Assembly (NCBI RefSeq): GCF_030253575.1
Contig: NC_080568.1
Coordinates: 6,609,501 to 6,673,500 of the forward strand
Origin: Rhododendron vialii
Lineage: Eukaryota > Streptophyta > Magnoliopsida > Ericales > Ericaceae
DNA: 64,000 bases
Direction: 5' to 3'
Shown: positions 11,105-22,707 of the stretch, piece by piece
Numbering within the stretch: the stretch's first letter is position 1
Layout: each line of letters opens with the position of its first letter
Translations under genes and position numbers: made by a program
Notes under the pieces: generated by a model
Told to the model about the DNA's origin: nothing
Database searches by the model: none
The model's input: only the letters and a program-made list of their open reading frames with translations

Positions 11105-11330
11105 TTTTGGCAACTTTAGTCCTCTATAATATATCTCTATTTGTGTATAATATATAGTTTGGTAGCCCACTCTCAGTAAGTCATACCGGAGTGACCAAAA
11201 GCCCAAGTTCAGTACGTGCCAGATAAGTGGGTTTGGCCCATGTCATGGAGTGAGTTAGTTTACTTCTTAGTTTGCTGATCAATAGCTGTGCAGAACTGCA
11301 GATGATCAATGACGGCTCCTCTACAGATGC

Positions 11331-11999
11331 CATATTGCCATGCATAGCAGCCTTGCGAGTGAATGCCTGGTTCTGAAAGAGAAAGAGCTGCTCAAGCGAT
11401 TTATTGTCAATAGGGAAGAAATCTTAGGCCGTGAGCAAACCGAATCTGTGATATCCTCTTGTTATCCAATCAGGGTTGTCTTAGATATCCATTTGTAAAG
11501 TTGAACAAGCACGGTATATATGCTCGAGTCGAGAGTGGTATTGGATGCAGTTACATGTAATTGGGAGGAGAACTTCATTTTTTGTAGCTAATTGATTGGA
11601 TGGCTGATGTCGAATCTCTCTCTGCTTGGCTGAACCGAAGAAGCTGCTCAGAACAAGTGCAAGCAGGAGGAATTAAAACTCTCGCTTGATTAGCAATGGA
11701 ACTCGTATCTCTGTGTTTAGTGCCTCTTGGATTATTGCATGGGAAGAAATTATGTTGGTTCGATGAGAGACATTTTCAGACTCGATTCTGATCGTTTCGC
11801 GTTATTCAGCTTTCATGTTACAGTGCTATACAGAAATCAGAAACGGATATGAACCCTCGAAGGCTTTCCATTTCTCGGATCTTAAAATATACATATATAG
11901 ACCCCGTTCCACTAAGGTTTTTTTTTTTTTTTTAAATACTTATTTTTTGTTTTACGAGACCAGTCATTTTCTCACAATACACCACATTTAGATTGGTTA
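11331..11999. other. Intergenic, no supported gene
   Basis: Holds a 40-codon frame (about 11342-11475; KEKELLKRFIVNREEILGRE) ending in TAA, possibly an exon remnant of the duplicated locus, and a T run at 11920. Nothing else recognised. Confidence 0.4.
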
Positions 12000-12284
12000 G
12001 AGCATCTCCAGCCTTCACCCATATTTTTCCTCAAATTTGAGTCAAATTTTGGGTAGACACATCTCCAACCATCAAACCCAAATTTTATACATCTCCCTCT
12101 TTCTCTCTCTCTAACTAGCCGTTGGAGAAATAGGTCAAGGCAAAAGTTGTCTCAGATTTGGGCAAAAAAATGGGTAAAACCCAAAATGGGAAAGGGTTTG
12201 GGTCAAAGATTGGAGAGAGATTTTTGTGATTTTTACCCCATTTTTAAATTTGAGTCTTAAAATGGATCAAGGCTGGAGATGCTC
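12000..12284. mobile_element. Tourist-like (PIF/Harbinger) MITE
   Basis: Inverted ends GAGCATCTCCAGCCTT / AAGGCTGGAGATGCTC with TTA target duplication on both sides (11997-11999, 12285-12287). 285 bp, no coding content. Lies about 400 bp downstream of the UGT gene. Confidence 0.85.
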
Positions 12285-12599
12285 TTAGGGCTCTCTGATC
12301 ATCAAAACAAAACATAAACGACAGTACTGAAGGTCATACAACATGATAATTTCATTTCAAAACAAAACATAACCCACTGTTTCTACAACAGGAAATGAGT
12401 AACAAAAGGGAAACACAAACCAAAACCTAACGGGAAAAAATAAATGACCAGAGAAAAAAAGGGAAACAACAAACACCATCCACACCCCCATGCACTTGCC
12501 GCTCATCATTCTTTGAGTTTCTTTGCATCAAATCAAAGTATTTGACGAGTTCTTTAAATTGGTGTGAAAAAAGTTTTTAAAAATTACGCACGAAAGTGT

Positions 12600-12605
12600 T
12601 TTATT
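12600..12605 (-). terminator. UGT poly(A) signal AATAAA
   Basis: The minus strand reads AATAAA about 95 bp past the UGT stop codon, a normal distance for a plant near-upstream element. No transcript evidence is available. Confidence 0.4.
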
Positions 12606-12700
12606 TAATTTTCGATCCAAAAATTGCACTACTTTTTATTCGTGACAGGCAATTTGGGACAGAGAAACTAACTGACAATATCCGATACTTGTCAACCTTT

Positions 12701-14836
12701 CTAGTTCCTACACTTCAAACGTTCCACAAATTCATCAATGCACTTATCAGAACTCCCTCCTTCACTAATTGCTTCCTTGGCCAAAGCCTTCAATTTACTT
12801 GCATTCCTCCTGATCTCAAGACTTCTCTCCCCTTTCCCCATGACTTGCTTCAAACAAGAAATTAGCTCTTCTCCCCTCAAAATTCCCTTCTCATCCTCCT
12901 TCGCTCTAACACCAACACCCCATATCTCCTCTATGAACTTAGCATCAGTCATTTGGTCAGCCCATTTAGGCACTCCGATCATCGGCACGCCGAGGCTTAG
13001 CCCTTCCAGCGTCGAGTTCCACCCGCAGTGAGTTACGAAGCAACCGATCGCCGGGTGCACTAGCATTTCCAGTTGGTTGCACCATGTTACAATCAGGCCC
13101 TTTTCTTTTGTCGAATCTGCAAACTCGGGAGGCAATTTTCCAATCTCGGACTCCCTCACCACCCAAATGAAGTGCGTATTGCTGCACTTCAATCCCAGTG
13201 CTATTTCCTCCATCTGCTCTGCTGCCAGTGAAACCATGCTTCCGAAAGAGACGTACGCCACGGACTCCCGTGGCTTTGTTTCGAGCCATTGGACGGTTTT
13301 GCTGCCGAGTGGATTCCACAGGCTTGCTCCGTATCCCTTGTCTCCTACAATCCGGCCGTCCAAAAATGCCGATGGCACCATTGGACCTATCAGTTTTCCC
13401 GGCCAGAGGTCCGATACGCCTTTTGCCGCCTTTCAATGAGTCATAAAACACATAAATCAGCTCTTTGCACTGAAATATTCATCACACAAAATATTGTCAT
13501 GTATGCATATTATGAACGGATTGGCCCAATGCTATGTTGTACCGACGCGGGCAAGCGACACGATATGGACAGGATACTGACACTTCAAAGTGCAATATTC
13601 CCAGAATCATTGAGGAAATGAGACTTAGGGACATGTTTCGGGAAACATATAATATGAGTATTATTATCGTATAAATACGAAATGAAAAAACAAGTCTCCA
13701 ACTAAAATCAATAGACCATATGTCCGGTATTCGCAAAAAAAAGACCACAAGTGTCCATAGAGTGTGCTGAGAACGTTCATAGAGCAGCCAAGAATGTCAG
13801 GAGTCTCCAGATAAAATAAAAAAAATAAAAATCGCGAAAAATTGAGGACACTTCTAATTTGAGTGCCAGACAAGTACGTGTCCGGAGATTAATGGTGTCT
13901 GCCAAGCAAGTGACAGACATTATTAACTCCTTGAGAAGATATTATGAAAATTAAAGATGTACCTGGCCTTCCAAATTTTCAAAGGTGTTCCCGAATACCC
14001 AGTCAGCCTTTTCCAAGTTAGAGTACTGTCTCAAATTCATGGCTAAGTATGCAGGGTGACTTTCTGGTGCCAAGACAAAGCTTGGCAAGTCAGGCAAGTT
14101 CAACGGCGGCAGGCCAGGCAGCAGCAGGGGCGTCTCGTCCGGCTTCACGGGCAGACTGATCAGGCCTCGGTGTATGCGACTGAATATCGCGCACACCGTG
14201 GCTGAGTTGGTGAAAAAGGATGCCCCGTATATGCCTTTTTTCTTCGCAACATCCAGAGCCCATGGCAGAAACGAATCATATACAACGCAGTTGACCGGAA
14301 AAGAAGAATCTTGGTACCTATCCACAGTGGCAGATTCAGAAATTCAACATTCAAGGATTAATAAAAAACATCAAAATATTCGGTCTTTTCTTTTCTTTGT
14401 TGGGCTTTTTTCAAATTTAGTCTATATGTTATTTGTTTAACATTTTTGGTTCTTCTAGTCAAACCAGAAAAAATATATATATTTGAAGATGAGCTGGAAA
14501 AAAGTTCACCAAAGACAAAAAGACAATATCAACTTTCCACATTCCCTACTTGTGGATGAGTTGAGACAAAGTTCTCGAGCCGTTGTCTCTGAAGGCCTTG
14601 AGGTACACATCCTCATTTTGCGCTTGAGAAAATCCTCCCTCATCGAACCCGTCGGAGATCGGCTCAACGGCGACGTTCGGGGCGCAAATGTACTTGACAG
14701 TGTAATGGGTCGTGGCTACTGTGGCTTTGACACCTTTGGAAGCTAAGCGTTTGGCAAATTGGAGGAGAGGGTTTATGTGGCCTTGGCTTGGATAAGGGAG
14801 GAACACAACATGGGCTCCTTGGTTTTTCTCTTCCAT
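12701..14836 (-). CDS. UDP-glycosyltransferase, UGT74-like, three exons
   Basis: Transfers a sugar, probably glucose from UDP-glucose, to a small acceptor in the cytosol; the acceptor cannot be told from sequence. Exons on the minus strand are 14836-14550, 14317-13963 and 13429-12701, with GT-AG introns of 232 and 533 bp. The joined frame is 1371 bp, 456 aa, normal for the family. The N-terminal GHINP motif places the catalytic His at residue 20, and the YDSF motif places the partner Asp at 110. The 44-residue PSPG sugar-donor box spans about residues 330-373, from WCNQ through HCGWNS to WADQ; the final Gln fits a UDP-glucose preference. The IGP-VPS and LEGQ contexts resemble UGT74 members (salicylate, IBA, thiohydroximate and terpenoid glucosylation). 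Intact splice sites and frame suggest a working gene. It lies alone between two copies of a segmental duplication. Confidence 0.93.
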
Positions 14837-14883
14837 TTTGGTTCAGCTGGATTTTGCTGCAATTTGGTTTCTGTGGGGAACTT

Positions 14884-14948
14884 CATTTATAGCTGGAATA
14901 AAATGATGAAGTTTTGTAAAATGTTTATATATACCATGTACACCACGT
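14884..14948 (-). promoter_or_regulatory. UGT core promoter: TATA boxes and G-box
   Basis: Reading the minus strand upstream of the UGT start at 14836, there is a CACGTG G-box at about 14943-14948, a TATATAAAC at about 14925-14933 and a second CTATAAATG at about 14884-14892. The farther TATA would give a leader near 60 nt, the nearer one near 20 nt. A G-box binds bZIP or bHLH factors, so light, ABA or stress control is possible but inferred. Confidence 0.45.
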
Positions 14949-15100
14949 GTTCAAGCTGAGGTGATGTAATATTCTGTGATTTTTTCCTTAACGACCAGGG
15001 TGTCCAAACTAGCTTATACACGCATCCCGACTTTCTCCTCCATGATCCAGTCAATGATAGGTCGACTATGTTGGGAGACCCAGGACTAAATGATTCACAA

Positions 15101-15585
15101 TAGGCCTGTCAATGGACCGGATTCATTCCGGATTCGATAAGACCCAATCCGATCCGGATCCGATAAGACTCAAATCCGATAGTGGTAATCCGGATCCGAA
15201 TCCGAAAAATCCGGATTCGATCCGAAAATCCGAATCCTATCCGGAAACTTTTTTTACTTCAAAAATTTTAGCCAAAAAATATATATATTTTTCAAAAAAA
15301 AAAATTTATTTTTTCAAAAAAAAAATATTTTCCGAAAAAAAATTTAAAAAATTAAAAATAAAAATACAACTTCTTAAACATTTTTTTTTTCAAAAAAAAA
15401 ATTAAAAAATTTTTAAAAATAAAGTTCGTATTCGGATTAATAACAGATTTAATCCGATCCAATCCGGATCCGTATTGAATTACCGGATTCGGATTATTGG
15501 ATTATCGGATCGACTTTATCGGATCCGGATCCGAATCGGATTTTCAGATCGGATCTGGATTAGATCCGGTCCATTGACAGGCCTA
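15101..15585. mobile_element. hAT-type MITE with perfect 8-bp target duplication
   Basis: Inverted ends TAGGCCTGTCAATGGACCGG match exactly, and ATTCACAA occurs directly on each side (15093-15100, 15586-15593). The interior is rich in ATCCGGATCCG/AATCCGGATTCG motifs in both orientations and has an A/T-rich centre. Low divergence of the ends suggests recent movement. Confidence 0.9.
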
Positions 15586-15699
15586 ATTCACAATAAATTT
15601 CTCTCGCGACCAGGCCCCAAAGAGTTGCCAGGTTTTGAACTAAAATGGGTGACGTCGTGTAACATTCACATAAGTTGGGCACCACAGCCCACAGGAGAC

Positions 15700-16190
15700 T
15701 GCCCCAAGACTCTTCCAGAGTTTCGCATGGTTGAATTGACATGTTAGACTCTAAACTCCTTGGACCGATACTACACTTCGTATTCAAATTCTCAACACCT
15801 TGGCCCATAACGAAACCAAATTGTATAAGTTCTTCGCCATTCACATAAATATGTGATGCATAAGGGTGTTAAGATACTACATGGCAACTCTGAACTTCTT
15901 GTGCCTACGCTAAACCAATTTGTATTCAATTTCTTAACACCTTGACCCATACAAACCAATTTGTATAAGCTCTTCGCCATCCGCATAAATATGTGGCGCA
16001 TATACATGCATAGTAATGCATGCCCTAAGATCATCCAATAATTACTCTCCCAGCATGACATGGTTGAAATGACATGTCAGACTCTAAACACCTTGGACCA
16101 ATAGTAAACCAATTTGTTTTCGAATACTAAACACGTTGGCCCATTCGAAACCAATTTGTAGAAGCCCTTCACGATTGACCTAGTGGCAAA
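15700..16190. repeat. Decayed tandem repeat, about 160-bp unit, three copies
   Basis: Each unit carries GTTGAA(T/A)TGACATG, a CTCCTTGGACC-like block, TTCTCAACACCTTGGCCCAT and CCAATTTGTATAAGC(T)CTTCGCCAT. Units begin near 15725, 15880 and 16050. No coding sense. Confidence 0.65.
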
Positions 16191-16888
16191 ACTTGAGATT
16201 TATGAGTTTGTTCCATTTTAGGTGTTAGTAATTCCTATAAGGTCATTCCACACAAGATTTGTCTCGACTTCGAATAGGCTCCTATTAGAAGACGGTGTGA
16301 TTAATCGATTTGCACACATAAATTGCCCGAACAACTCTTCTTTTTTTTGGAAATGATTTTGACACTTCATTTTTATCTGTTAGCACTCCTTTTTTGTCTT
16401 CATTCACTTGAAAGTACCAAATTGCCCTTCATATGGAACAAGTAACTCAAGAGGTAAGGGTAATTTAGTAATTTCAACTTGAATAAAGACAAAAAGGAAG
16501 TGCCAATGGAGAAAAGGAGAGTGTGAAAATTATTCTCCTTTTTTTTTTATCTGAACCCTAACACCTCAATGAATGTGTACACCTTGAACTGAAAATCCTA
16601 AAACCACTGACGGTGGGTGCACTAACTAGCACGTCGGGCCCACTCTGGGTCCCGCACAATAAATCCGAGCCATTCATTAACTTTAAAAAAAAATGGCCTT
16701 GTGAAAAATCAGTTCAATTGGATAAATGTAAGTGTTTGATCTAATCTTTCTATTTTTCATTCAAATTTCAAAACTTATTCAATTGAGCTAAATTTTTTCA
16801 CAAGGCTAGTCAATTTGTTTTAAAGTTATTGAACAGCTCAAATTTTCAATACTGAATCCGGAGTGGGCCCGACATGTCGGTAGGTGGC
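16191..16888. other. Intergenic, no supported feature
   Basis: Low-complexity and AT-rich sequence. A weak inverted repeat around 16635-16860 (GTGGGCCCGACATG / CGTCGGGCCCACT) may be an old MITE. No gene found. Confidence 0.4.
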
Positions 16889-17019
16889 CATGAAAGGGTT
16901 CCCTCGAAACCAATTTGTACACCATGACCACTTGATTGGTTCTACTTTTTCTTCAAGTTAACACATGGGGACCGAACTGACTCATCAAAGGGCCTCTCGA
17001 CCTTTTTCGCCGTCGTTTA

Positions 17020-17250
17020 GTCGTGGGTTTGAAAAAAAATTTCCAAATTCAAATCCACTCATTACCTTTATTTTCAATTATTTTTTTCATTTTTTTCTCC
17101 ATTTATTACACCTATATCTAATCATTAATCTCATTTCTCTCTCTATCTCTATCTCTCTCCACTCATTACCCATATCCTAATTTTTACCTTATTTTCTCTT
17201 CTCACTTATTATCCAAAAACAAAATTCAAATTTTTTTTCAAACCCACGAC
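17020..17250. mobile_element. MITE with GTCGTGGGTTTG inverted ends
   Basis: GTCGTGGGTTTGAAAAAAAA at 17020-17039 is mirrored by TTTTTTTTCAAACCCACGAC at 17231-17250. It interrupts a block that is continuous in copy 1 (near 185-200). Superfamily not assigned. Confidence 0.7.
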
Positions 17251-17399
17251 CGAAGAAGGCCTTCATTGTCATTTTCGACAACCAGAAAGCATTTGCCCTG
17301 AGCCATACGAGGAATTAGCACCGCATAAACATTCATGAGTTGGTTTACTACTTTTTCTTTTCTTTTTTTTTTTTGCACATTTTTACATCAAGAGTCCTT

Positions 17400-17530
17400 C
17401 TACCACTATATCCATTTACATACACACTCACACTCACAATAAAAGTGGAGCCCGCACACACTATACATCCAATGTGTATGGGCCTCACCCTTATTGTGAA
17501 TGTGAGTGTGTGAATGGATGTGGTGTTAGA
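17400..17530. mobile_element. Short palindromic MITE
   Basis: CACACTCACACTCACAATAA pairs with TTATTGTGAATGTGAGTGTG across a short loop near 17470. Absent from copy 1. Confidence 0.55.
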
Positions 17531-18626
17531 ATTATTATTTGAGTTTAAATTCTGCACGGTCCTCCGTGTACTCTGGATTACACGGCCAGCCATTCAAAAA
17601 CTTACACGTTGCTACTACAACAAAGAAATGTTAATAAGGCATCAACCCAGCCAAATCTAAGACGTGTTTTGAAGCCACCACATGTGGGGAAAAATGAATT
17701 TTTTTTTTCCTAGTAATTGGACGTTTGGATTAGTTTGAACACATTTGAACTAATTTCGTAGCCTAGAAGTTAACAATTGAACAAACTTCTAGTGACCCCA
17801 AAATTTAAAATACTTTGTTTTTATGAAAATGAAACATGTGACCTCACAAGTCACAAGGTTTTATGATTAAATACCCCATATACCAATACTCTAGTGAAGT
17901 CAAAACAATTGTGATGGTACTTAATTGGGACAATGAACAAGCCAAATCGACCTGAGCTTTAAAATGTTCAAGTTCATTCGATAAGTACTTGAATGAACTC
18001 AGAGTTGAGCTGAAGCTCAAAAAAATTTGATGAGCCAATCTTGCCTATGTTTCACTCAAACTCGAACTTATTTACGAGCCTTAACAAATCAAAATATTAG
18101 ATATTTACACTCTTATATAGGTCTAAAACTGCAAAAATAAATTTTATTTTCTACATAATAGATTATATAAATTATCAAACACGCAAAAAATTTAAGTTTA
18201 TACTATTAGTATTTTTGAAAGTTTACATATGTACAAGATATAAAATTTTCATTATGTAAATGTAAAATTGATGCTCATATTTGATTCGTTTAGTAGCTAA
18301 ATCAAACTAAAACAAATCTTTATCGAGTCAAGTTTCAAACAATTTACGAACAACTTGGTCCATTTTTAGCCCTAAATTAGTCCTCGTGAAAAGCCTGCTT
18401 TAAGTTTTTTTCAATTTCCAAGGGATTTATCCAAATTGATATGAAAAAGTAATAAGTGCTCCTTTACAAGATCACGTGTTTCATTCCTATAAATGCCAAA
18501 CATTTCAAACTTTAGGGTCAACTTCAGGGTTCCAAAATTAGTCAATACGCACTCAAACTATTCTTTTCCCTCGCATGCTGGCTTCACACCACGGTTTAGA
18601 TTTGACTCAATCACGTGATTAGGCTT
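17531..18626. other. Gene-free AT-rich stretch with an old hAT-like relic
   Basis: About 17930-18380 has the GAGCTTGAAC/GTTCAAGTTC-rich composition seen in the 20.5- and 44.7-kb relics. No coding frame supported. Confidence 0.35.
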
Positions 18627-19795
18627 GAGATCCTCTGTCCGACTCCCTGTCCCAGCCTTCAACATGTGACACCTGTCCCCCTCTAACTTATCTTCTAAAC
18701 CCTGTTACAACCCAGTTAAACCTCCAATTCTTTTCCTACTCCCCCATTTTACTAGTTCCCTACTTCCATTTCTTTTCAAAACCAAGTTCCACCAGAAACT
18801 ATTCCCCACTTCTGTTTCTTGTTACAATTGCCGCATTCTTTTTCTGCAACTGAACATATGCACTATTTATCACAAAAAAAAAAAAAATTACTCCCCCGTC
18901 TCTAATCTTTTGTCTCTCGTCCTATCTCAACTAAGTAAAAAAAACTAATTATAACTTTTAATTGATAATATTGTTTTTATGCAATATGAATTTTGCTTAA
19001 TAGATCTCAATAAGCTCTTTTAAACGATATTTTTAAAATTACCTAATATATGCACTATTTAACACGCACACTCCACCCCAAAAAAAAAACTGGACATATG
19101 CATTTTCCAGTGAGTGCTTTGATAAAGAGGAATAAAGAACGAAAAACATAGAACTTCAAAAATCAACATGGTAAGTTAGATTGGTACATCACAAAAAGAC
19201 ACATGAAATTTGCTCACTTTTGGGAATTAGCATAATTATAACATGTTATCAGAGTTAGCTTTTCAAAGATTTTTTTATTTTATTTATGTCATAGTTACAC
19301 TTTGTTTCATTATGATTTGTGTATTCCGGATTCTTTGTACATTGAGGAAGAATTATTCTACGCACATGGAGCACCATCATGAGTTTAAGGTGCGGTGTCT
19401 TAAACTCATTCTTCATCACATGTATGTCTTTCAGTAAATAGAATAGGAACACTGCTAGCGTGCATCGAACGTGAATGAAAAAAAATTAAACTATTTTTTT
19501 TATCAACTAGCGTTGTGAGTGTTCGATAAACATCACCGAAAAACACTAATGTAACTTTTTTTTGTCTCCTGCATTGAACGGAACATAGTGCTAGTAAAAA
19601 GTACTCCGTAAAAGGAAGTTTCGTCCGTGTAACAGGGGAACCAGGCCGGGGGGGACAGGTGTCACATGTTGGAGGACAGGTGTCACATGTGTAACTGGGT
19701 TGTAACAGAGAGAGGATGAGTTAAGGGGGAACATGTGTCACATGTTGGAGGCTGGGACAGGGAGTCGGACAGGCACAAGTCGGACAGAGGATCTC
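18627..19795. mobile_element. Long-TIR, MULE-like non-autonomous element
   Basis: About 100 bp at 18627-18725 (GAGATCCTCTGTCCGACTCC onward) recur inverted at 19640-19795. The right arm has internal duplications of the ACAGGTGTCACATGT block. The interior is AT-rich without a transposase. No clear 9-bp target duplication. Confidence 0.62.
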
Positions 19796-19984
19796 CAGCC
19801 GTGAAGCCGTGAAATTAAAGCTGTCACACCACGAACCCGAGGAGGGGAAGTCCATTCTAAGCCCTACGTACGACATGGTCACAGGAGAACATGATGTGTA
19901 ATGGGAGAAAGGGAAGCAGGTACACATTGTGGAGCCCACCCGGATCCCGATATTAGATTTCCCGCCGGGGCCCCAACGCACATG

Positions 19985-20430
19985 GGAAGCGGGGGGTGCT
20001 GTGCCCCATTTGTGGGCCCATCTCGATCTCGTTCTGATAATTGGATGCGTTCACTTTGTAGAGCTCGTCGCAGGAAGCGGAGAGGCTGCTGCCCCAAGGG
20101 GGCAGTGTGCTGCTGTGCCTCATTTTTGGGCCGACCCCAGTCTCGTTCCAATGATCGGAAGCGTTCACTTTGTAGAGCTCATCGAGTAGAATAATTATGC
20201 AAAAAAATAGCTTAATTGGATATCATTAAGTGCCTGATCGGAGTCCATATAACTCTCGGTCTATGGGTTATAGTGGATTTGATCCAGTGTTTCAGATCCA
20301 TTCTTTTCAAGATAAAAAAGTTTCGATTAGGCACTTAATGATATCCAATTAAGCTGATTTTTTGCATAGGTGCTCTACTCGACGAGCTCTACAAAGTGAA
20401 CGCTTCCGATCATCAGAGTGAGACCGGGGT
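19985..20430. repeat. Direct repeat plus long near-perfect palindrome
   Basis: GCGTTCACTTTGTAGAGCTC occurs at about 20048 and 20160, each preceded by a TCTCGTTC(T/C)-(A)ATGAT-like block. The second copy forms one arm of a palindrome of about 130 bp per arm: TTAATTGGATATCATTAAGT at about 20210 pairs with ACTTAATGATATCCAATTAA at about 20333. The loop is about 100 bp. Confidence 0.75.
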
Positions 20431-20497
20431 GGGCCTACTCCACGCACATGACTCTTGATAACTCCAACATGGGTCCCAATATTAGATTGAATCTTTC

Positions 20498-21062
20498 ATT
20501 TTGGGCCGTAAACGAGCCGAGTTTTACCGTGCTCAACTTTGTTTATTGAGTTTTTAACGAATCTGAGCTCGAGCTCGAGCTCAATGAAAACTTAACAAGT
20601 CGAACTCGAGCCGAGCAAACCTTGATTTGACTCGAGCTCGTACTTGTTCACAAGTCTTAACGGGCCAACGAAAAACATATATATATCCTGACATAGGCTT
20701 AATACAATCAAAATAATCAAAAATATTTTGATTGTGAAAGTAGATATTTTTCATTTTTCTATTCTACAAGAAGATTATCTCAATAATAACATGTAATATA
20801 TTTTTGTAAGGATTCTGCATCAGGGTATCAAAATGTTAAAGCTAATTATAGTAATTAACATGAAAAGTCTACTAAGTCTTGGCTTGCGAGCCAACTCGAG
20901 TCGAGCCTCTGCTGGCTTGTGTTCGGCTAGCTTGATAATGAAACGAGTTTAGAATTTGAGCTTGGGCTTGTTTATTTATGTCTCGAGTTGAGCTTGAACG
21001 AGTTTTTACCAAGCCGAGTCTCGAGTGGCTCGCGAGCGGCTCTGTTCGTTTGCAGCCTTTTC
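20498..21062. mobile_element. Degenerate hAT-like MITE rich in GAGCTCGAGC
   Basis: Ends GCCGTAAACGAGCCGAG and (inverted) GCTGCAAACGAACAGAGCC. Possible 8-bp duplication with two mismatches. The interior has runs of GCTCGAGCTCGAG. Confidence 0.5.
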
Positions 21063-21110
21063 GGATAGTTGACGTAAAAACTCATATAGATCGGAGATTA
21101 ATACATGCTA

Positions 21111-21340
21111 CTCCCTCCGTCCCTATTTTAATTGTCCACTACTGTTTTTTGTGCATTTTCAATCGACTTATATTTCTCGATGTATATTATGTTTTATATA
21201 TTTGAAATCATTATCTTATAGAAAAAATTGAGATCTATTAAACAATATTTATATTGCATATTTTTAGCAATATATGTTTAGATATAAGTTGTTGAAAATG
21301 CACGCAAAACCGTAATGGACAATTAAATAGGAATGGAGAG
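21111..21340. mobile_element. Stowaway MITE
   Basis: Left end CTCCCTCCGTCCCTATTTTA, right end inverted CTCTCCATTCCTATTTAA, TA target at 21109-21110. Copy 1 (near 2224) is uninterrupted at this point. Confidence 0.8.
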
Positions 21341-21562
21341 TGTTTTTAGTACACGTTTTGCTTTAAAAAAAAACCAGCTGTAGGTGAGTCTTGCGGCTTG
21401 AATCAAATAACGGGAACCGAGATGGGTTCCATAATAGGTGCACGTACAGAAAGGGGTATGTGTTGTGCGCAATGCACAACATGTGCGTTGTGATTGCGCA
21501 CAACATGCGCGTTGTGCTTATGGCCGATCCTCGATATGTTTTTGTTGATACAATTTACTTTT

Positions 21563-21967
21563 TTTAGTGGCGAAGTCAAGATTTTGACTCCAGAGCTAGC
21601 TTTGCAGACATATTTTTTCTCGGAACATATACTTATTATATCATAAAAGTTTAATTTTCAAATACATTACATTTGTATATTGAAATGATTCTAGCCTAAT
21701 GTAGTTAAAATATACCAATCATTTTATTTTTTTCATTAGGATACTTCGCCTGTCACGTGCTTATTTTTTCATTTATGAAAGAAATTGAGAAATACGAATG
21801 TAAAATATCCGGTTTTTTATCAAATCAAATCAAAATTACTAAGATTATAAATAGCTATACAGGAATAATTATCAATACTATTCAAAATCAGGTATATACA
21901 AAATCCTAAAAATTTTAAAACTCAGAAGCTCGGGAGACTGGGGCCGTGGTCCCCCGAGCCCCAACGC
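21563..21967. mobile_element. Unclassified insertion starting AGTGGCGAAGTCAAGATTTT
   Basis: About 400 bp absent from copy 1, where TTTACTTTCTT joins CGCACATGACTC directly (about 2742-2756). It ends in a G/C-rich stretch (GTGGTCCCCCGAGCCCC). No clear terminal repeats. Confidence 0.5.
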
Positions 21968-22252
21968 ACATGACTCAAGTGGAAATTTAGGTTGATCGAA
22001 CATCGATACATAAGTCATCGGAGTACATTTTTCTTACATTTTATTGTGCAAATCATTCTATCTGCTTTTGTATTGAAGACGAATTTTGCTCCAATCAAAT
22101 ATCTATCAATGTCTACCCAACATGGATCTACGTGTGAATTATTCTCGGCGAGACCAAGGAAACGAACTATTCAATTAACTAAACGGATCTGAGATGGGCT
22201 GACCTCGATAGGAGCTCAACATTCACACTCTTGATCGATAGGCCACAAGCAC

Positions 22253-22707
22253 TGTTAGAACTGTGGTTCATATGTTAAGTATGAAGAGATACTAAGGAGT
22301 TTTAGAAAGAAGGCCAAATGCTGGAGCGTAACGGAACGTGGAGCAAAGTGCAACGAGTGGAGCGGAGCGACGACATCTACCCCATCGCCGATGATCTAGT
22401 GAAAGTAGATTGGGCCTTCGGTCCAAGCGTTCCGTAATTGGGGGTGCGGGGGGCTTCACCCCCCGCGGTATGGTACGGTATCGTACAAGGGTATTTTCGT
22501 TATACAGGCTAAATCCGGTTAGGGTTAGAATAGAGTAGTTATAAATACTCTATGTTGTAATCCTTAATTCGTACTGTGATAATAAAGAACAACAGCTGTT
22601 TTCGCTCCTGTGGACGTACCCGATTTTGGAGAGCCACGTATATCTCTGTGTTGATTCTTTACTGTTTATACTCGTAAATCGTGTGCGTGTATGTGACTAT
22701 CCTAACA
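22253..22707 (+). mobile_element. Solo LTR (copia-like)
   Basis: 455 bp from TGTTAGAACTG to ATCCTAACA, with a 5-bp target duplication carrying one mismatch (AGCAC/AACAC). It contains a TATAAATACTC core promoter and a TTGTAATCC region as in an R/U5. No internal sequence. The homologous site at about 5095-5110 is unoccupied. Confidence 0.82.

Larger units (their letters stand above)
70..11330. repeat. Segmental duplication I, copy 1
   Basis: Blocks matching copy 2 (16.9-25.8 kb) in the same order: 70-280; about 1080-1250; 2205-2235; 2545-2994; 4517-4810; 5985-6156; 6461-6863; and 11107-11330. Between these lie insertions listed separately. No intact gene is recognisable in the shared sequence. 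A frame HSSLASECLVLKEKELLKRF at about 11342-11400 may be an exon remnant. Confidence 0.85.

Noticed and set aside
12966-13451. 161-codon minus-strand frame in the UGT last exon
   Set aside because: Alternative frame of exon 3; the correct frame contains the PSPG box and splices in phase with exon 2.
13497-13873. Short minus-strand frames between UGT exons
   Set aside because: They lie in the second UGT intron, are Phe/Leu-rich and show no family similarity.
19879-20194. Overlapping 71-97-codon frames on both strands
   Set aside because: All derive from the GC-rich direct repeat and palindrome at 19985-20430; symmetrical frames on both strands are expected there.
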